A stretch of 50,055 bases of DNA from Coriobacteriia bacterium (GTDB lineage: Bacteria > Actinomycetota > Coriobacteriia > WRKU01 > WQUG01), in contig WRFR01000011.1 of the NCBI GenBank assembly GCA_009778715.1, positions 1 through 50,055 of the forward strand, written 5' to 3'. The notes under the pieces are model-generated. The model was not told the DNA's origin. It ran no database searches and saw nothing but the letters and a program-made list of their open reading frames with translations. A program made the translations under genes and the position numbers. The first letter of the stretch is position 1, and the number at the start of each line of letters is the position of its first letter. Positions 1 through 8,113 of the stretch are shown piece after piece.

Positions 1-2
1 GT

Positions 3-8
3 GAGGAG
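3..8 (+). promoter_or_regulatory. Shine-Dalgarno site of the VapB-like gene
   Basis: GAGGAG lies 5 nt before the ATG at 14 and supports that start. The promoter must lie outside the window. Confidence 0.6.
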
Positions 9-13
9 CTCTT

Positions 14-250
14 ATGCCGCAGATGTCGTTATATTTTGATGAAACGCTTGCTAAGCAAGTGACCGAGCATGCGAAGAGGGAGCGGAAACCTGTGTCGCGC
101 TATGTCGCAGACGTATTGCGCGAGCGCATCAACGACGAGTGGTCGCCTGAGTTCCTGGCCTGTCTGGGTTCTCTGAAGCCGGGCGAATTGGTTCGACCGG
201 ATCAAGGCGACTTCGCAGATGATGCTCCACGAGCGACTCTTACCTTCTGA
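14..250 (+). CDS. vapB: VapB-like ribbon-helix-helix antitoxin
   Basis: A 78-residue protein whose N-terminal half (residues 1-45) reads as a ribbon-helix-helix DNA-binding fold: a short beta strand MSLYFDETL followed by two helices ending near VADVLRERI. The acidic C-terminal half is the part that would wrap the toxin. The stop codon shares its last A with the ATG of the PIN toxin (TGATG), so the two are translationally coupled. In this family the antitoxin neutralises the RNase and represses its own operon. The exact VapB subfamily cannot be assigned by eye; gene order and fold make the role likely. Confidence 0.8.
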   Translation: MPQMSLYFDETLAKQVTEHAKRERKPVSRYVADVLRERINDEWSPEFLACLGSLKPGELVRPDQGDFADDAPRATLTF

Positions 251-648
251 TGTATGCGCTTGATACGAATATCTGCATCTATTTGATGTCTCAGGGTTTT
301 CCACAACTTCAGGCACAGCTACGCCTGCATAAACCTTCAGAGATCCGAATCCCCGCAGTCGTCCTAGCTGAACTCATGGTAGGCGAAACAGAGAGCAATC
401 AACGAGAAAAGGTAACACGAGCGGTCAATGCATTCGTTTGCCAGTTTGAGGTGGTCGACTTTGGCAAGGAGTGCGCCGCCGCCTATGGCACAATCAAATC
501 GGATCTCATGAAACATTCATTGAAGATGGGGCCTAACGACCTGATGATTGCAGCCTCCGCGCTCGCGATCGGGGCTACGCTCGTTACAAACAACACGAAA
601 GATTTCGCGCGCGTCGATGGGCTTGCTCTGGAAAACTGGACGGCTTAA
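250..648 (+). CDS. vapC: VapC-type PIN-domain RNase toxin
   Basis: A 132-residue PIN-domain protein. The acidic metal-binding residues are visible: D5 in LDTN, E41 in VLAEL, D97 in GPNDLMIA, with the N-N-T-K-D cluster at 114-118. PIN toxins of this class cut tRNA or rRNA using Mg2+. The start overlaps the stop of the upstream antitoxin by 1 nt. Length and motif order are normal, so the toxin appears intact. The RNA target cannot be read from sequence. Confidence 0.9.
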   Translation: MYALDTNICIYLMSQGFPQLQAQLRLHKPSEIRIPAVVLAELMVGETESNQREKVTRAVNAFVCQFEVVDFGKECAAAYGTIKSDLMKHSLKMGPNDLMIAASALAIGATLVTNNTKDFARVDGLALENWTA

Positions 649-652
649 GCTA

Positions 653-685
653 CTGGTGGCAGGAGACTCGGGTCCCTGCCACCAG
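653..685. terminator. hairpin between convergent genes
   Basis: A perfect 11-bp stem (653-663 with 675-685) with an 11-nt loop lies between the convergent vapC and LiaF-like genes. The U-tracts are poor on both strands, so it is a likely but atypical bidirectional terminator. Confidence 0.5.
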
Positions 686-695
686 CTCATACCAA

Positions 696-1610
696 CTAAT
701 CTTTGACTTCAACCACCACTTCGGGCTCTGCTGCGGCAGCGGCACCAGCGGGCTTCTGGGCAGGGACGCGCTCGATGGCAAGACTGCCAAAGCTCACGCT
801 GCCCTCAATGGTGAGCGTCGGGCCTTCCCCACCGCTCTGCACCGAGTTATCAAATCCACCCGTGAATGAAACAGAAAGTCCGCTTGTGTTGACCGACCAG
901 TCAGCCGGAATGTAAAGCCGTACTTCCCCGAACTGCGCATTGACGATGATCTTGGCGCCTTCGGGCGCCAGCTGAGCCTGGTCAAAGAAGACCTCCAGCT
1001 GCCCAAAGCTCAAGTCAAAGAGCCCACTGCTCAGCGCGTCTGAGTGCAGATAGCGGCTGTTGCTGCCAAAGCGTACCCGGCTGACCGGATGATTGTCATC
1101 ACCGCTCGATTCCAGATGGAGGCCGCCCACTTCGTGTTTCTTCGAACCATGCGTACCGCCGCCCTGTGACTTCGCCTCTGGATGTGCCTCATGCCAGGCG
1201 GCGTGAGCTTTATAGGCCTTATGGGCTGCATGGCTATAGTGGAAAGGGTCCGCGTCGCCACCCCAGTCTTCAAATTTCTTTTGCCAGCGATTCTTACGGA
1301 GCGAGTGAGTCAGCAAATCAATGCCCGCGCCCGCTACTACGGCAGCCAGAAGCAGGATCCAGACGCCGACCATCGGCCAACCAAACTGTGCTCGCCACAG
1401 CACATACAGCAACGCAAGTGGCACCATAAACGATACGCCGAAGCGCAGGCGCGCAACCGTCACGATCAGCACCAGCACACAAGCGATCGTGCCGACCACC
1501 GGCCAAAAGCCCATATGCACTCCATTTAAACTCACGAATTGGCTCGCGATTAAAGCCACCGCGATCAACACGAACACCAAACCGGTGGCGATCGTCCGAC
1601 TTCTTCTCAT
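696..1610 (-). CDS. LiaF-like polytopic membrane protein
   Basis: About 304 residues from the ATG at 1608-1610. That start is chosen because GAGGAAAGAGG lies just upstream and the longer frame runs into a palindromic repeat. Four hydrophobic segments fill the first ~110 residues. They are followed by a His-rich linker (HAAHKAYKAHAAWHEAH) and a C-terminal beta-rich domain ending in repeated strands, resembling the LiaF/cell-wall-active antibiotic response C-terminal domain. It lies directly downstream of a LytTR regulator, a pairing often seen where a membrane protein modulates the regulator. Ligand and signal are unknown; the LiaF link is by architecture only. Confidence 0.6.
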   Translation of the reverse strand: MRRSRTIATGLVFVLIAVALIASQFVSLNGVHMGFWPVVGTIACVLVLIVTVARLRFGVSFMVPLALLYVLWRAQFGWPMVGVWILLLAAVVAGAGIDLLTHSLRKNRWQKKFEDWGGDADPFHYSHAAHKAYKAHAAWHEAHPEAKSQGGGTHGSKKHEVGGLHLESSGDDNHPVSRVRFGSNSRYLHSDALSSGLFDLSFGQLEVFFDQAQLAPEGAKIIVNAQFGEVRLYIPADWSVNTSGLSVSFTGGFDNSVQSGGEGPTLTIEGSVSFGSLAIERVPAQKPAGAAAAAEPEVVVEVKD

Positions 1611-1638
1611 AACTTCAACCTCTTTCCTCTCATCTGTC

Positions 1639-1669
1639 AGATGACAAAGTACCTGACCCTTTGTCATCT
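1639..1669. repeat. palindromic element, copy 1
   Basis: Perfect 11-bp inverted arms (1639-1649 and 1659-1669) around a central TACCTGACC. The core 25-bp unit (1642-1666) is identical to those at 15055 and 47402 and to the reverse complement of 47260. It sits between the LytTR gene, whose stop codon begins at its edge, and the LiaF-like gene. Confidence 0.9.
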
Positions 1670-2126
1670 AACCTGCGCGGCGCGCTTCCATGCGCGCTTT
1701 CAGGGCGCCGTAGTAGCGACGCGACACATAGACGGTCTTGTGGGAGCGCATAAAGCGCACCTGGCTTGATGAGGCAAGGTTATGTTCGATCGAGTAGACC
1801 TGGCGCGTGTTCACAATACAGGACTTCGAAATGCGCACGAAATCAGCGGGCAGCTGATCTTCAAGCTCATAGAGCCGAAAGCGCACCTGAAAGTCATCGT
1901 CGCGCGTATGCGCATAGATGGCGTCGCCGCTCGATTCGAAGAAGAGCACCGCCGCAAGCGGGAAGTAATACTCATCGTTGCCTTTGTAGAAGACAAGCTT
2001 CACACCTTCGGAGCTCGCCTGTGACATTAGCCGCTGCAGCCGCCCAATGTCTTCGGTAATCTCCGCGCAACGGATGAGCACTTCTGGCTCCGTCGCATCC
2101 GGATCGATCTCGATACGAACTTTCAC
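1668..2126 (-). CDS. LytTR-domain DNA-binding regulator
   Basis: A 152-residue protein starting at a GTG (2124-2126) with an AGGTAGG-like ribosome site. The C-terminal two thirds is a LytTR DNA-binding domain: FFESSGDAIYAHT, then FVRISKSCIVNTRQVYSIE, then a KTVYVSRRY strand. The N-terminal ~50 residues have no receiver domain, so this is a stand-alone LytTR protein rather than a two-component response regulator. Stand-alone LytTR proteins are often controlled by a co-encoded membrane protein, which fits the LiaF-like gene downstream. Targets are unknown. Confidence 0.85.
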   Translation of the reverse strand: MKVRIEIDPDATEPEVLIRCAEITEDIGRLQRLMSQASSEGVKLVFYKGNDEYYFPLAAVLFFESSGDAIYAHTRDDDFQVRFRLYELEDQLPADFVRISKSCIVNTRQVYSIEHNLASSSQVRFMRSHKTVYVSRRYYGALKARMEARRAG

Positions 2127-2173
2127 TTACCTACCTTTCCGTCACTATGCAGATTAGCGCGAGAGTAGCACTA

Positions 2174-2202
2174 AGAAAAGAGCTTACCACTAAGAGGTAA
2201 GC
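2174..2202 (-). terminator. intrinsic terminator after the aldolase pair
   Basis: A 7-bp stem (2182-2188 with 2196-2202) with a 7-nt loop, followed on the minus strand by TCTTTTCTT. It lies just downstream of the class II aldolase stop. Confidence 0.65.
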
Positions 2203-2219
2203 GAGGCGCAGTAAGAGGT

Positions 2220-2858
2220 TTAGTTATGAGGGTAATCGATAAGTTGAGCGCCGCCAGCTTCAAGCTCGCGAGCGCGCAGGATCAGCTTGCAGCTGTATTC
2301 CAGGACCGACACCCAACGATAGGCGTCCTCAAGAGTGGCGCCCACCGCAAAGGGCCCGTGTCCCCGCAGGATGGCAACCGGAACCTTGCCAGCAGCCATC
2401 GACTCGTCGCCGACACCCAGCGCCTCGCTCATCAGCTCCGCTACGCGCTCAGAGCCGATCGTTTGCGTCGCCTCCAGCACGGGCACCGCCGCGCCCATCA
2501 GAAAGCGCGCTTCGCTATCAAGCGGCGCGACGCTATCGCCCAACATGGCGCAGAGCACCGCTGACATCGAGTGCGCATGACACACGCCGCCAACTTCGGC
2601 ATTGGCCCGATAGATCGCACGATGTACCACAAGTTCGCTGGAAGCGCCCTCGTCGCTGCCCGCAAACGGCTCAACGGGCACCGCAACGATATCACCCGCA
2701 CGAAGCCGCCCCAACTGGGAGCCCGTGCGGGTGATATAGATTGTGTCGCCTTCGCGCTCGCTTAAGTTGCCCCCGTGGCTCGTGATCTGGCCGGACACAA
2801 AGAGGTCACGGCCGATCTCAGCAAACCGCGTGAGGCGATCAGACGAGGCGGCGCTCAT
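2220..2858 (-). CDS. class II aldolase/adducin-family protein
   Basis: A 212-residue protein of the FucA/AraD/Ald2 fold, which cleaves or epimerises phosphorylated keto-sugars with a divalent metal. Visible hallmarks are SHGGNLSER near the N-terminus (phosphate and substrate loop), the acidic residue in SSELVVH, the paired histidines of VCHAHS and the third metal histidine in LRGHGPF. The ATG overlaps the stop of the upstream aldolase by 1 nt (TGATG), so the two are coupled. Substrate cannot be fixed: fuculose-1-P, ribulose-5-P and 5-deoxyribulose-1-P aldolases share these motifs. Confidence 0.85.
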   Translation of the reverse strand: MSAASSDRLTRFAEIGRDLFVSGQITSHGGNLSEREGDTIYITRTGSQLGRLRAGDIVAVPVEPFAGSDEGASSELVVHRAIYRANAEVGGVCHAHSMSAVLCAMLGDSVAPLDSEARFLMGAAVPVLEATQTIGSERVAELMSEALGVGDESMAAGKVPVAILRGHGPFAVGATLEDAYRWVSVLEYSCKLILRARELEAGGAQLIDYPHN

Positions 2859-3961
2859 CAGAAGCGGATCTCAGTGATCTCGAAGTAGTAGTGGATCCCG
2901 TCGTCTTCTGTGGTCGTATCCAGGGTAAAGTCCTTCTTGCCCTCAAAGACCTCGAGAGCCTCATCGGCACTGGCGTCGCCAAGCGTGATGGCGCTGATAG
3001 CCTTGGTCAGGCGCACGGCCTCATCCAGCGGACGCTGGTGAATGTTGCGCCCCGTCGCGTTGCCGCGCGCGCCGCCAATGTGGATCTGATCCCACAGCTG
3101 CTGCAGGAAGATATTTGCCTCAACCGTCGAGCCACCCGCGCACACCAGGCCGGTACGCCCGGAAGCAGAACTCGCTTCGACGAGCTTCTTTGCCGCAGCC
3201 TGCGACGCACTGAGCTCTTCATCAGAAGCAGCCGCAAGCGTCGTGCCAATCAAACCAGAGCCCTCCGCAACCGCCGCTTCCAGCGCCTTAGTAGCGATAG
3301 GCTCCTCATCAAGCTTGCCCTTGGGCGGATTGACCTTCACGAAGTCGGCCCCCAGGCACAGCGCCGTACCCGCCGCGCCCGCGATCAGGTGAGCGGATTT
3401 CTCATTGGCGACTGCCTTGCCACGCGGATACATCCAGAGCACGACGATCAGGCCCGCGGCATGCGCCTGAGCAACCAGCTCGCCTGCCTCGGCCAGCATC
3501 TGCGGCTCGTAGTCACTGCCCAGGTAAATGGTGTAGCCGATGCCGACCACATTGACGCCGTTGTCGATCATCTCAAGCACCGCGTCAAAGCTGTAAAGCT
3601 GGGGACTGTAGGGGTCATCCTGGGCGCCCTTGACCAGATTGGTCTTGGAGTTCATCTTGACCAGGTAATTGATATCAGGATAATCGGGAGCATACTGAGC
3701 GATCAGGCCACGCTGACCTGCCAGTATGCCGCATACGCCCTGCGACCCGATCTCAAAGAGGTGCTCGGGCCGGGCGTCCTCGATGCTGATATCGGGGCCA
3801 AAGAAGTCGCTGTTCAGGTGCTCCATCTTCTGGTCGCACGCAAACAGCATCAAGTGGCCTGTCTCGCGCGTCGCTTTCAGGTAGTTGTCGATATAGGTCT
3901 CACGCGCCTCTGCGCTGACATCACCGGGAACTTTCACATCGCTTCTTGTGATCTTTGGCAT
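2858..3961 (-). CDS. class I fructose-bisphosphate aldolase-type (DhnA/DeoC superfamily) aldolase
   Basis: A 367-residue TIM-barrel aldolase. The Schiff-base lysine is K209 in ADFVKVNPP, an acidic residue lies in FACDQKMEH (D43), and the phosphate-binding loop is LVCAGGST. This is the archaeal/DhnA-type aldolase, acting in glycolysis/gluconeogenesis or in alternative ketose-phosphate chemistry. GGAGG lies 5 nt before the ATG. It is the first gene of a coupled pair with the class II aldolase, which suggests that both act on related sugar phosphates. The tail FEITEIRF lies beyond the core barrel. Confidence 0.85.
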   Translation of the reverse strand: MPKITRSDVKVPGDVSAEARETYIDNYLKATRETGHLMLFACDQKMEHLNSDFFGPDISIEDARPEHLFEIGSQGVCGILAGQRGLIAQYAPDYPDINYLVKMNSKTNLVKGAQDDPYSPQLYSFDAVLEMIDNGVNVVGIGYTIYLGSDYEPQMLAEAGELVAQAHAAGLIVVLWMYPRGKAVANEKSAHLIAGAAGTALCLGADFVKVNPPKGKLDEEPIATKALEAAVAEGSGLIGTTLAAASDEELSASQAAAKKLVEASSASGRTGLVCAGGSTVEANIFLQQLWDQIHIGGARGNATGRNIHQRPLDEAVRLTKAISAITLGDASADEALEVFEGKKDFTLDTTTEDDGIHYYFEITEIRF

Positions 3962-4002
3962 GAGGGCCTCCTTTATTAGTATGGGAACGGTACGCCACCC
4001 TT

Positions 4003-4008
4003 ATTATA
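4003..4008 (-). promoter_or_regulatory. -10 element upstream of the aldolase operon
   Basis: A perfect minus-strand TATAAT lies 42 nt before the aldolase ATG. No convincing -35 is present at 17 nt spacing, so the promoter is only partly supported. Confidence 0.45.
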
Positions 4009-4044
4009 CCCAGTAGCCGAACAGAGTCGCCCACTTCACATAAA

Positions 4045-4071
4045 AAGAAGCCCGCACAAGGCGGGCTTCTT
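4045..4071 (-). terminator. intrinsic terminator of the surface-protein gene
   Basis: A perfect 11-bp stem (4045-4055 with 4061-4071) with a 5-nt loop. The minus-strand U-tract CTTCTTTTTA follows. It lies just after the stop at 4102. Confidence 0.85.
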
Positions 4072-4101
4072 ACTCACATAGTATGAGTATGTACTGTTAC
4101 T

Positions 4102-4668
4102 TTATGCCTCCTGGCGACGAAGCAACATCGCGCGTGTCAGCAATGCCAGAGCCAGGCCAACTATAAACAGACCGCCCGCAAAGTAGAGCATCGGACGCGC
4201 ATCCCCCGTCGCTGGAACCCCTGAGGCAGACGCCGCTGTATCCGTGCCAGCCGTTGACGTGTCCGGGGCGGCGGCTACCGCCGTGCCAGTTGTAGTGGTG
4301 CTGCCACCGGTCTTCTGACCGTTAAGGTCATAAGAAGCGACGACCGTGATGTCTTTCCATCCCGAACCACCCGCATCATAGGTGAAATTAAGCCTGATTA
4401 CCTGACCTTCAACTATCGGCCAAGGAAGCGAGGAAAGCGTCCAGGTCGCGCCACTGCCAGCAGCATGAACCGATCCGCTCGTGCTCCCTGCGGGTATGAG
4501 GCGCGTCGCCGTAATCGTCATGGCGTCGACGCTCGTGCCCGTGATCTTAGTATCACCATCATGAACATCGTTGAAGTTAGGTGGTGTAGAAACAGCTCCA
4601 GCGATCACTGGGATGCAAGCCAATACAAGCGCAACCACAACCAACAGCGCGAACTTTTTCGTGTTCAT
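4102..4668 (-). CDS. secreted protein with VPATG-type sorting tail
   Basis: About 188 residues from the ATG at 4666-4668 (a purine-rich GGAAGGACTGG lies upstream; the longer frame adds six residues). It has a signal peptide (KKFALLVVVALVLACIPVIAGA), a ~100-residue beta-rich extracellular domain, a Thr/Ala/Ser linker, then VPATGD, a hydrophobic span and LLRRQEA. That C-terminus has sortase-signal architecture, with VPATG in place of LPXTG. No sortase is in the window. The extracellular domain is not recognised. It is monocistronic, with its own terminator. Confidence 0.75.
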   Translation of the reverse strand: MNTKKFALLVVVALVLACIPVIAGAVSTPPNFNDVHDGDTKITGTSVDAMTITATRLIPAGSTSGSVHAAGSGATWTLSSLPWPIVEGQVIRLNFTYDAGGSGWKDITVVASYDLNGQKTGGSTTTTGTAVAAAPDTSTAGTDTAASASGVPATGDARPMLYFAGGLFIVGLALALLTRAMLLRRQEA

Positions 4669-4825
4669 CTTTCCAGTCCTTCCCATTCAGAATCCATGTG
4701 TAAGAAGTCTTTATGCTTTTTCTCCAAGGAAACACAAGCCAACCCATTTAGTATTATCATACTTTTCCATCAAGTATGCCAGTCCCTGAAACATTAATTC
4801 TTTCCGGCGAGTGACAAGTCCGATG

Positions 4826-6196
4826 TTAATCCAGCTGTTTTGCCATGATCTTATGCGGGATTCCCGTGAATTTCGAGACAAAGAGACCGTCTTCCGCCAT
4901 GCATTCGCCCGCCGAAAACCCTGGCCCCTCAAACTGATAACCACACGCCAGATAAAAACCCCAGGCTTGCTGGCGCGCTTTAAGCCAGACCCGTGAGGCT
5001 CCCTGAGTATGAGCAGCAGCCTCGATCGCCTCCATCATCGCTGTCCCGATCCCCTGTCCTCGCACCTGCACAGCAGTCGCGAGTTGCCTGACCTGCCGGC
5101 CATGCTCGGGCTCTTCGCTGCCAGGCGCCATCAGGCGACCAACACCACAAACCTGACCATCCGGATCATGCGCCACGAAAAAGCGTCCTCCATCAGCTGC
5201 GTTAAGCCAGTCCTGATCTGGAGTGACCCCATAGTCGCGATACAGCACGTCATAGATCAACGCGCGCGCCTCTTCCGGCAGATCATCCGGCGCCATCTCG
5301 AGAATTACGGGACCCCGGCCTCCGGCATGCGGCGCTTCCGCAACACGGGGCGCCTGCGCAGCAGGCGGCTCATAGCGCAGTTTGAATGCGGCCCGTTGCG
5401 CCTGGCTAAGGACCCGACGCACCGATTCTTCCGAAAACCCTTCCGCAACCAGTTGCTCAGCAGGCTGCCCTTGCACAAAACACCGGTACAAAAGGGGGTC
5501 AATCTCTTCGTATCCACCCAGGGCGTCACGATCAAGCTGTCCGGGAGCAAGCTCAGCGCTCGGCTCCTTGGACAAAGTCGCTTCTGGAATCGGCGGACGG
5601 ACGCCAGCCAGAGCAGCAGCTTCGTTGCAGTAACGGGCAAGTTCATAGACCTGGGTCTTCAAGAGTTGGCCCAGGGGAGCGAAACCACCCACCATGTCAC
5701 CATGAAGCGTGCCGTAACCCATGAGCGATTCGCTGTAGTTGCCGGTGTTGAGCACGAACCAGCCAAACTTATTTGAGAGCGCCATCAGCAGAGTTCCCCG
5801 AATGCGCGCCTGGAGATTTTCCTCGGTCACATCCTCAGGTGACCCGGAGAACGTGTCGGCCAGCGCTTCTTTGAACGTAGCAAAGACGGACTCGATCGGG
5901 ATCGCCCTCGCCTCGATGCCCAGGCGTTCAGCCAGCTCACGCGCATCAGTCACACTGCCAACTGAGGATACCGCCGCTGGCATAAGCAAGCCGTGGACGT
6001 GTTCTGCTCCCAGCGCTGCGACTGCGATCGTCGCCACCAGAGCACTGTCGATACCCCCGGACAATCCAATGAGCGCCTCGCTGAAGCCAGCTCGCCTGAG
6101 CGCCTCGCGGGTTTGCTGAACCAGGCTGCCATAGACTGTCCGGCAGCATATGCCGAACTCAGGTACCTGGTGAGTGGGCGTGGTAAAATGTGACAC
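4826..6196 (-). CDS. nadE: NH3-dependent NAD+ synthetase fused to a GNAT acetyltransferase domain
   Basis: About 456 residues from a GTG at 6194-6196, chosen because AAAGGAG (6204-6210) sits 7 nt upstream. The first ~270 residues are NAD synthetase: PP-loop LSGGIDSALVA and the NTGNYSESLMGYGTLHGD loop. It converts deamido-NAD plus ATP and ammonia to NAD. No nitrilase (glutaminase) domain is present. The last ~160 residues form a GNAT domain with the acetyl-CoA loop VRGQGIGTAM and the GFYLACGYQFEG strand near the end. The frame is continuous, so this is a true fusion. The acetyl acceptor is unknown. Confidence 0.9.
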   Translation of the reverse strand: MSHFTTPTHQVPEFGICCRTVYGSLVQQTREALRRAGFSEALIGLSGGIDSALVATIAVAALGAEHVHGLLMPAAVSSVGSVTDARELAERLGIEARAIPIESVFATFKEALADTFSGSPEDVTEENLQARIRGTLLMALSNKFGWFVLNTGNYSESLMGYGTLHGDMVGGFAPLGQLLKTQVYELARYCNEAAALAGVRPPIPEATLSKEPSAELAPGQLDRDALGGYEEIDPLLYRCFVQGQPAEQLVAEGFSEESVRRVLSQAQRAAFKLRYEPPAAQAPRVAEAPHAGGRGPVILEMAPDDLPEEARALIYDVLYRDYGVTPDQDWLNAADGGRFFVAHDPDGQVCGVGRLMAPGSEEPEHGRQVRQLATAVQVRGQGIGTAMMEAIEAAAHTQGASRVWLKARQQAWGFYLACGYQFEGPGFSAGECMAEDGLFVSKFTGIPHKIMAKQLD

Positions 6197-6267
6197 AAGT
6201 AAGCTCCTTTGATGGGCTGCTCTTGAATAGTGTATCGCAGCTCGAAGCCCTATGCTACACTGCAAAC

Positions 6268-7452
6268 ATGAGCCGTAACCAACCAATAACGTACGCGCCG
6301 TCCGTCCTCTTCGTTACCACCGTCGCCAGTACCCTCGAAGCGTTTCTCCTTCCCTTTGCCCGCGCGCTGCGCGCGGAGGGGTCGCAGGTCGATGCGCTCG
6401 CTGCTGACGCAGCGGACTATCCCAGCATCGCTGATGAATTCGACCAGCGCTTCAATATCGGCTGGTCACGATCAGTTGGTTCCTTGCTGCACTACCCACG
6501 GCTGGCACGCGAGCTGCGTGAACTCGTAGCGCGCGAGCGCTACGACACCGTCTGGGTGCACACTCCGATCGCCGCGCTTGTGACGCGCGCTGCCCTGCGC
6601 CGAATGAGACGCGGACATTCAGGCGCGCCAAAAATAATCTACACCGCGCATGGGTTCCACTTCTATCGAGGCGGCCGCCCGCTCCCGCGCCAATGGTTCT
6701 ATCGCTTCACTGAGCGTCTCGCGCTCCCGTGGACCGACGTCCTTGTCGTCATGAATGACGAGGACGAAGCAGCCGCCCAGCGATGGTTCACGCGCCCCCG
6801 GAAGCGTTGTGAACTGGTGCGTATCGACGGTATCGGCGTCGAAAGCGCCGCCTGGGCGCCCCGCTCACTTGATGATGCTCGCGAGGAGGAACTCCGGGGG
6901 CGGTTCCGGATCCCGATGGGGAGTTTCGTCATCACGATGGTCGCTGAGATGAACGAGAATAAACGCCACCGCTTACTGATCGAAACCGCCACACAGCTGC
7001 GGCGCACGCACACTCTGCCCTGGATGCGCTTGCTCCTTATTGGCCAGGGGCCCCTTGAGAATGAATTGCGTGAGCTGGTCGCTGCGCATGACCTTGGCGA
7101 GCAAGTCATCTTCACGGGACAACTCCCTGCCGCAGAAATCCACGAATTGCTCGCGCTGACAAATGTGGGTCTGCTGGTCTCGCAGCGAGAAGGGCTGCCG
7201 CGTTCGCTGATGGAGATGTGTGCTTCTGGCGCCCTTTTGGCCGGGACCAAGACACGCGGCATCATCGATGAAGTCGCAGATGAGCGCGCACTGGCTGATG
7301 AAGCGACCGCGCTCGGGCTCGCCAGCCTGATCAAGAAGTTGGCCCAGGATCCGTCACTTCGCGCCGAGATAGCTCGTAAGCAGTTTGATCGCCTGCAGGA
7401 GCGCTACGAACTGAGCCGCATCCTTCCGCGCTATCTGGAACTACTGCGCTAA
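6268..7452 (+). CDS. GT4-family glycosyltransferase
   Basis: A 394-residue GT-B enzyme from the ATG at 6268, the first Met before the conserved PSVLFVTTVAST strand; the open frame runs further upstream into the divergent nadE start. Hallmarks are IIYTAHGFHFY in the N-domain, a KRHRLLIETA strand after the linker, LLLIGQGPLENEL, and the E-x7-E nucleotide-sugar motif in QREGLPRSLMEMCASG. It resembles EpsD/CapM-like enzymes that extend undecaprenyl-linked glycans. It converges with a polyprenyl-phosphate sugar transferase (4-nt stop overlap), consistent with one surface-polysaccharide pathway. No clear ribosome site precedes the ATG, and TATGCT lies only 12 nt upstream, so a leaderless mRNA is possible. 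Confidence 0.85.
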   Translation: MSRNQPITYAPSVLFVTTVASTLEAFLLPFARALRAEGSQVDALAADAADYPSIADEFDQRFNIGWSRSVGSLLHYPRLARELRELVARERYDTVWVHTPIAALVTRAALRRMRRGHSGAPKIIYTAHGFHFYRGGRPLPRQWFYRFTERLALPWTDVLVVMNDEDEAAAQRWFTRPRKRCELVRIDGIGVESAAWAPRSLDDAREEELRGRFRIPMGSFVITMVAEMNENKRHRLLIETATQLRRTHTLPWMRLLLIGQGPLENELRELVAAHDLGEQVIFTGQLPAAEIHELLALTNVGLLVSQREGLPRSLMEMCASGALLAGTKTRGIIDEVADERALADEATALGLASLIKKLAQDPSLRAEIARKQFDRLQERYELSRILPRYLELLR

Positions 7453-8090
7453 TCACTACCTTTAAAGGGTTCTGAGGTGGGACTGTCAGGGGCTTCGGCG
7501 CCGCGACCGCGGAACAGGAGCCCGACCGTCGCAAACAAGATCCATATATCGAGGCCGAATGACACCTCCCGCACGTACTCAACATCAGCCTCAAAACGCT
7601 CCTCCCAGGACAGAAGATTGCGGCCGCGCACCTGCGCCAGGCCCGTGATGCCAGGACGCAGGTCATGGCGATGCGCCTGCTCCTCGTTGTAGAGCGGGAG
7701 ATATTCCGGAAGCAGCGGGCGCGGACCTACAAAAGAGAGATCCCCACGCAGAATGTTGAACAGTTCAGGCAACTCATCAAGCCCGGTCGCGCGCAGCCCA
7801 CGTCCGAAGCTTGTCAGGCGAGCGGCGTCGGTCGCAGCGTTTTCAACAGCGCTACCACCCTCCGGCGCCGGGCGCATCGTACGGAATTTATAGAGCGCAA
7901 AAAGCCGCCCGCCCCGCCCCGGGCGGCGCTGGGAAAACAGCACCGGACGGCCCTCGAACAACAGGACCAGCAACGCAAGGAGCGCAAGAAGCCACGAGCA
8001 GAGCACCAGCAGCACCAGCGCTCCCACGACATCGAGGATGCGCTTAACCCGCAGGTATCCAGGATGCTTTGTCAGCAGCAATTGGGCCAC
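7449..8090 (-). CDS. polyprenyl-phosphate sugar-1-phosphate transferase (PglC/EpsL type)
   Basis: A 213-residue small phosphoglycosyltransferase starting at GTG with AAGGATC upstream. It has a re-entrant N-terminal membrane helix (residues 18-45, KRILDVVGALVLL), YKFRTM, then the catalytic D105-E106 in GLDELPEL, NILRGDLSFVGPRPLLPEYL (in two runs) and RPGITGLAQVRGRN. These enzymes transfer a sugar-1-phosphate from UDP-sugar to undecaprenyl phosphate, the first step of many surface glycans. The C-terminal tail is short and variable. It converges on the GT4 gene. Confidence 0.92.
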   Translation of the reverse strand: MAQLLLTKHPGYLRVKRILDVVGALVLLVLCSWLLALLALLVLLFEGRPVLFSQRRPGRGGRLFALYKFRTMRPAPEGGSAVENAATDAARLTSFGRGLRATGLDELPELFNILRGDLSFVGPRPLLPEYLPLYNEEQAHRHDLRPGITGLAQVRGRNLLSWEERFEADVEYVREVSFGLDIWILFATVGLLFRGRGAEAPDSPTSEPFKGSD

Positions 8091-8113
8091 GTTGATCCTT
8101 GCCGCTCTCTTTC

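Noticed and set aside
2891-3979. A 362-codon plus-strand frame opposite the class I aldolase
   Set aside because: It is the antisense shadow of a well-supported gene; composition is Arg/Leu-rich without motifs.
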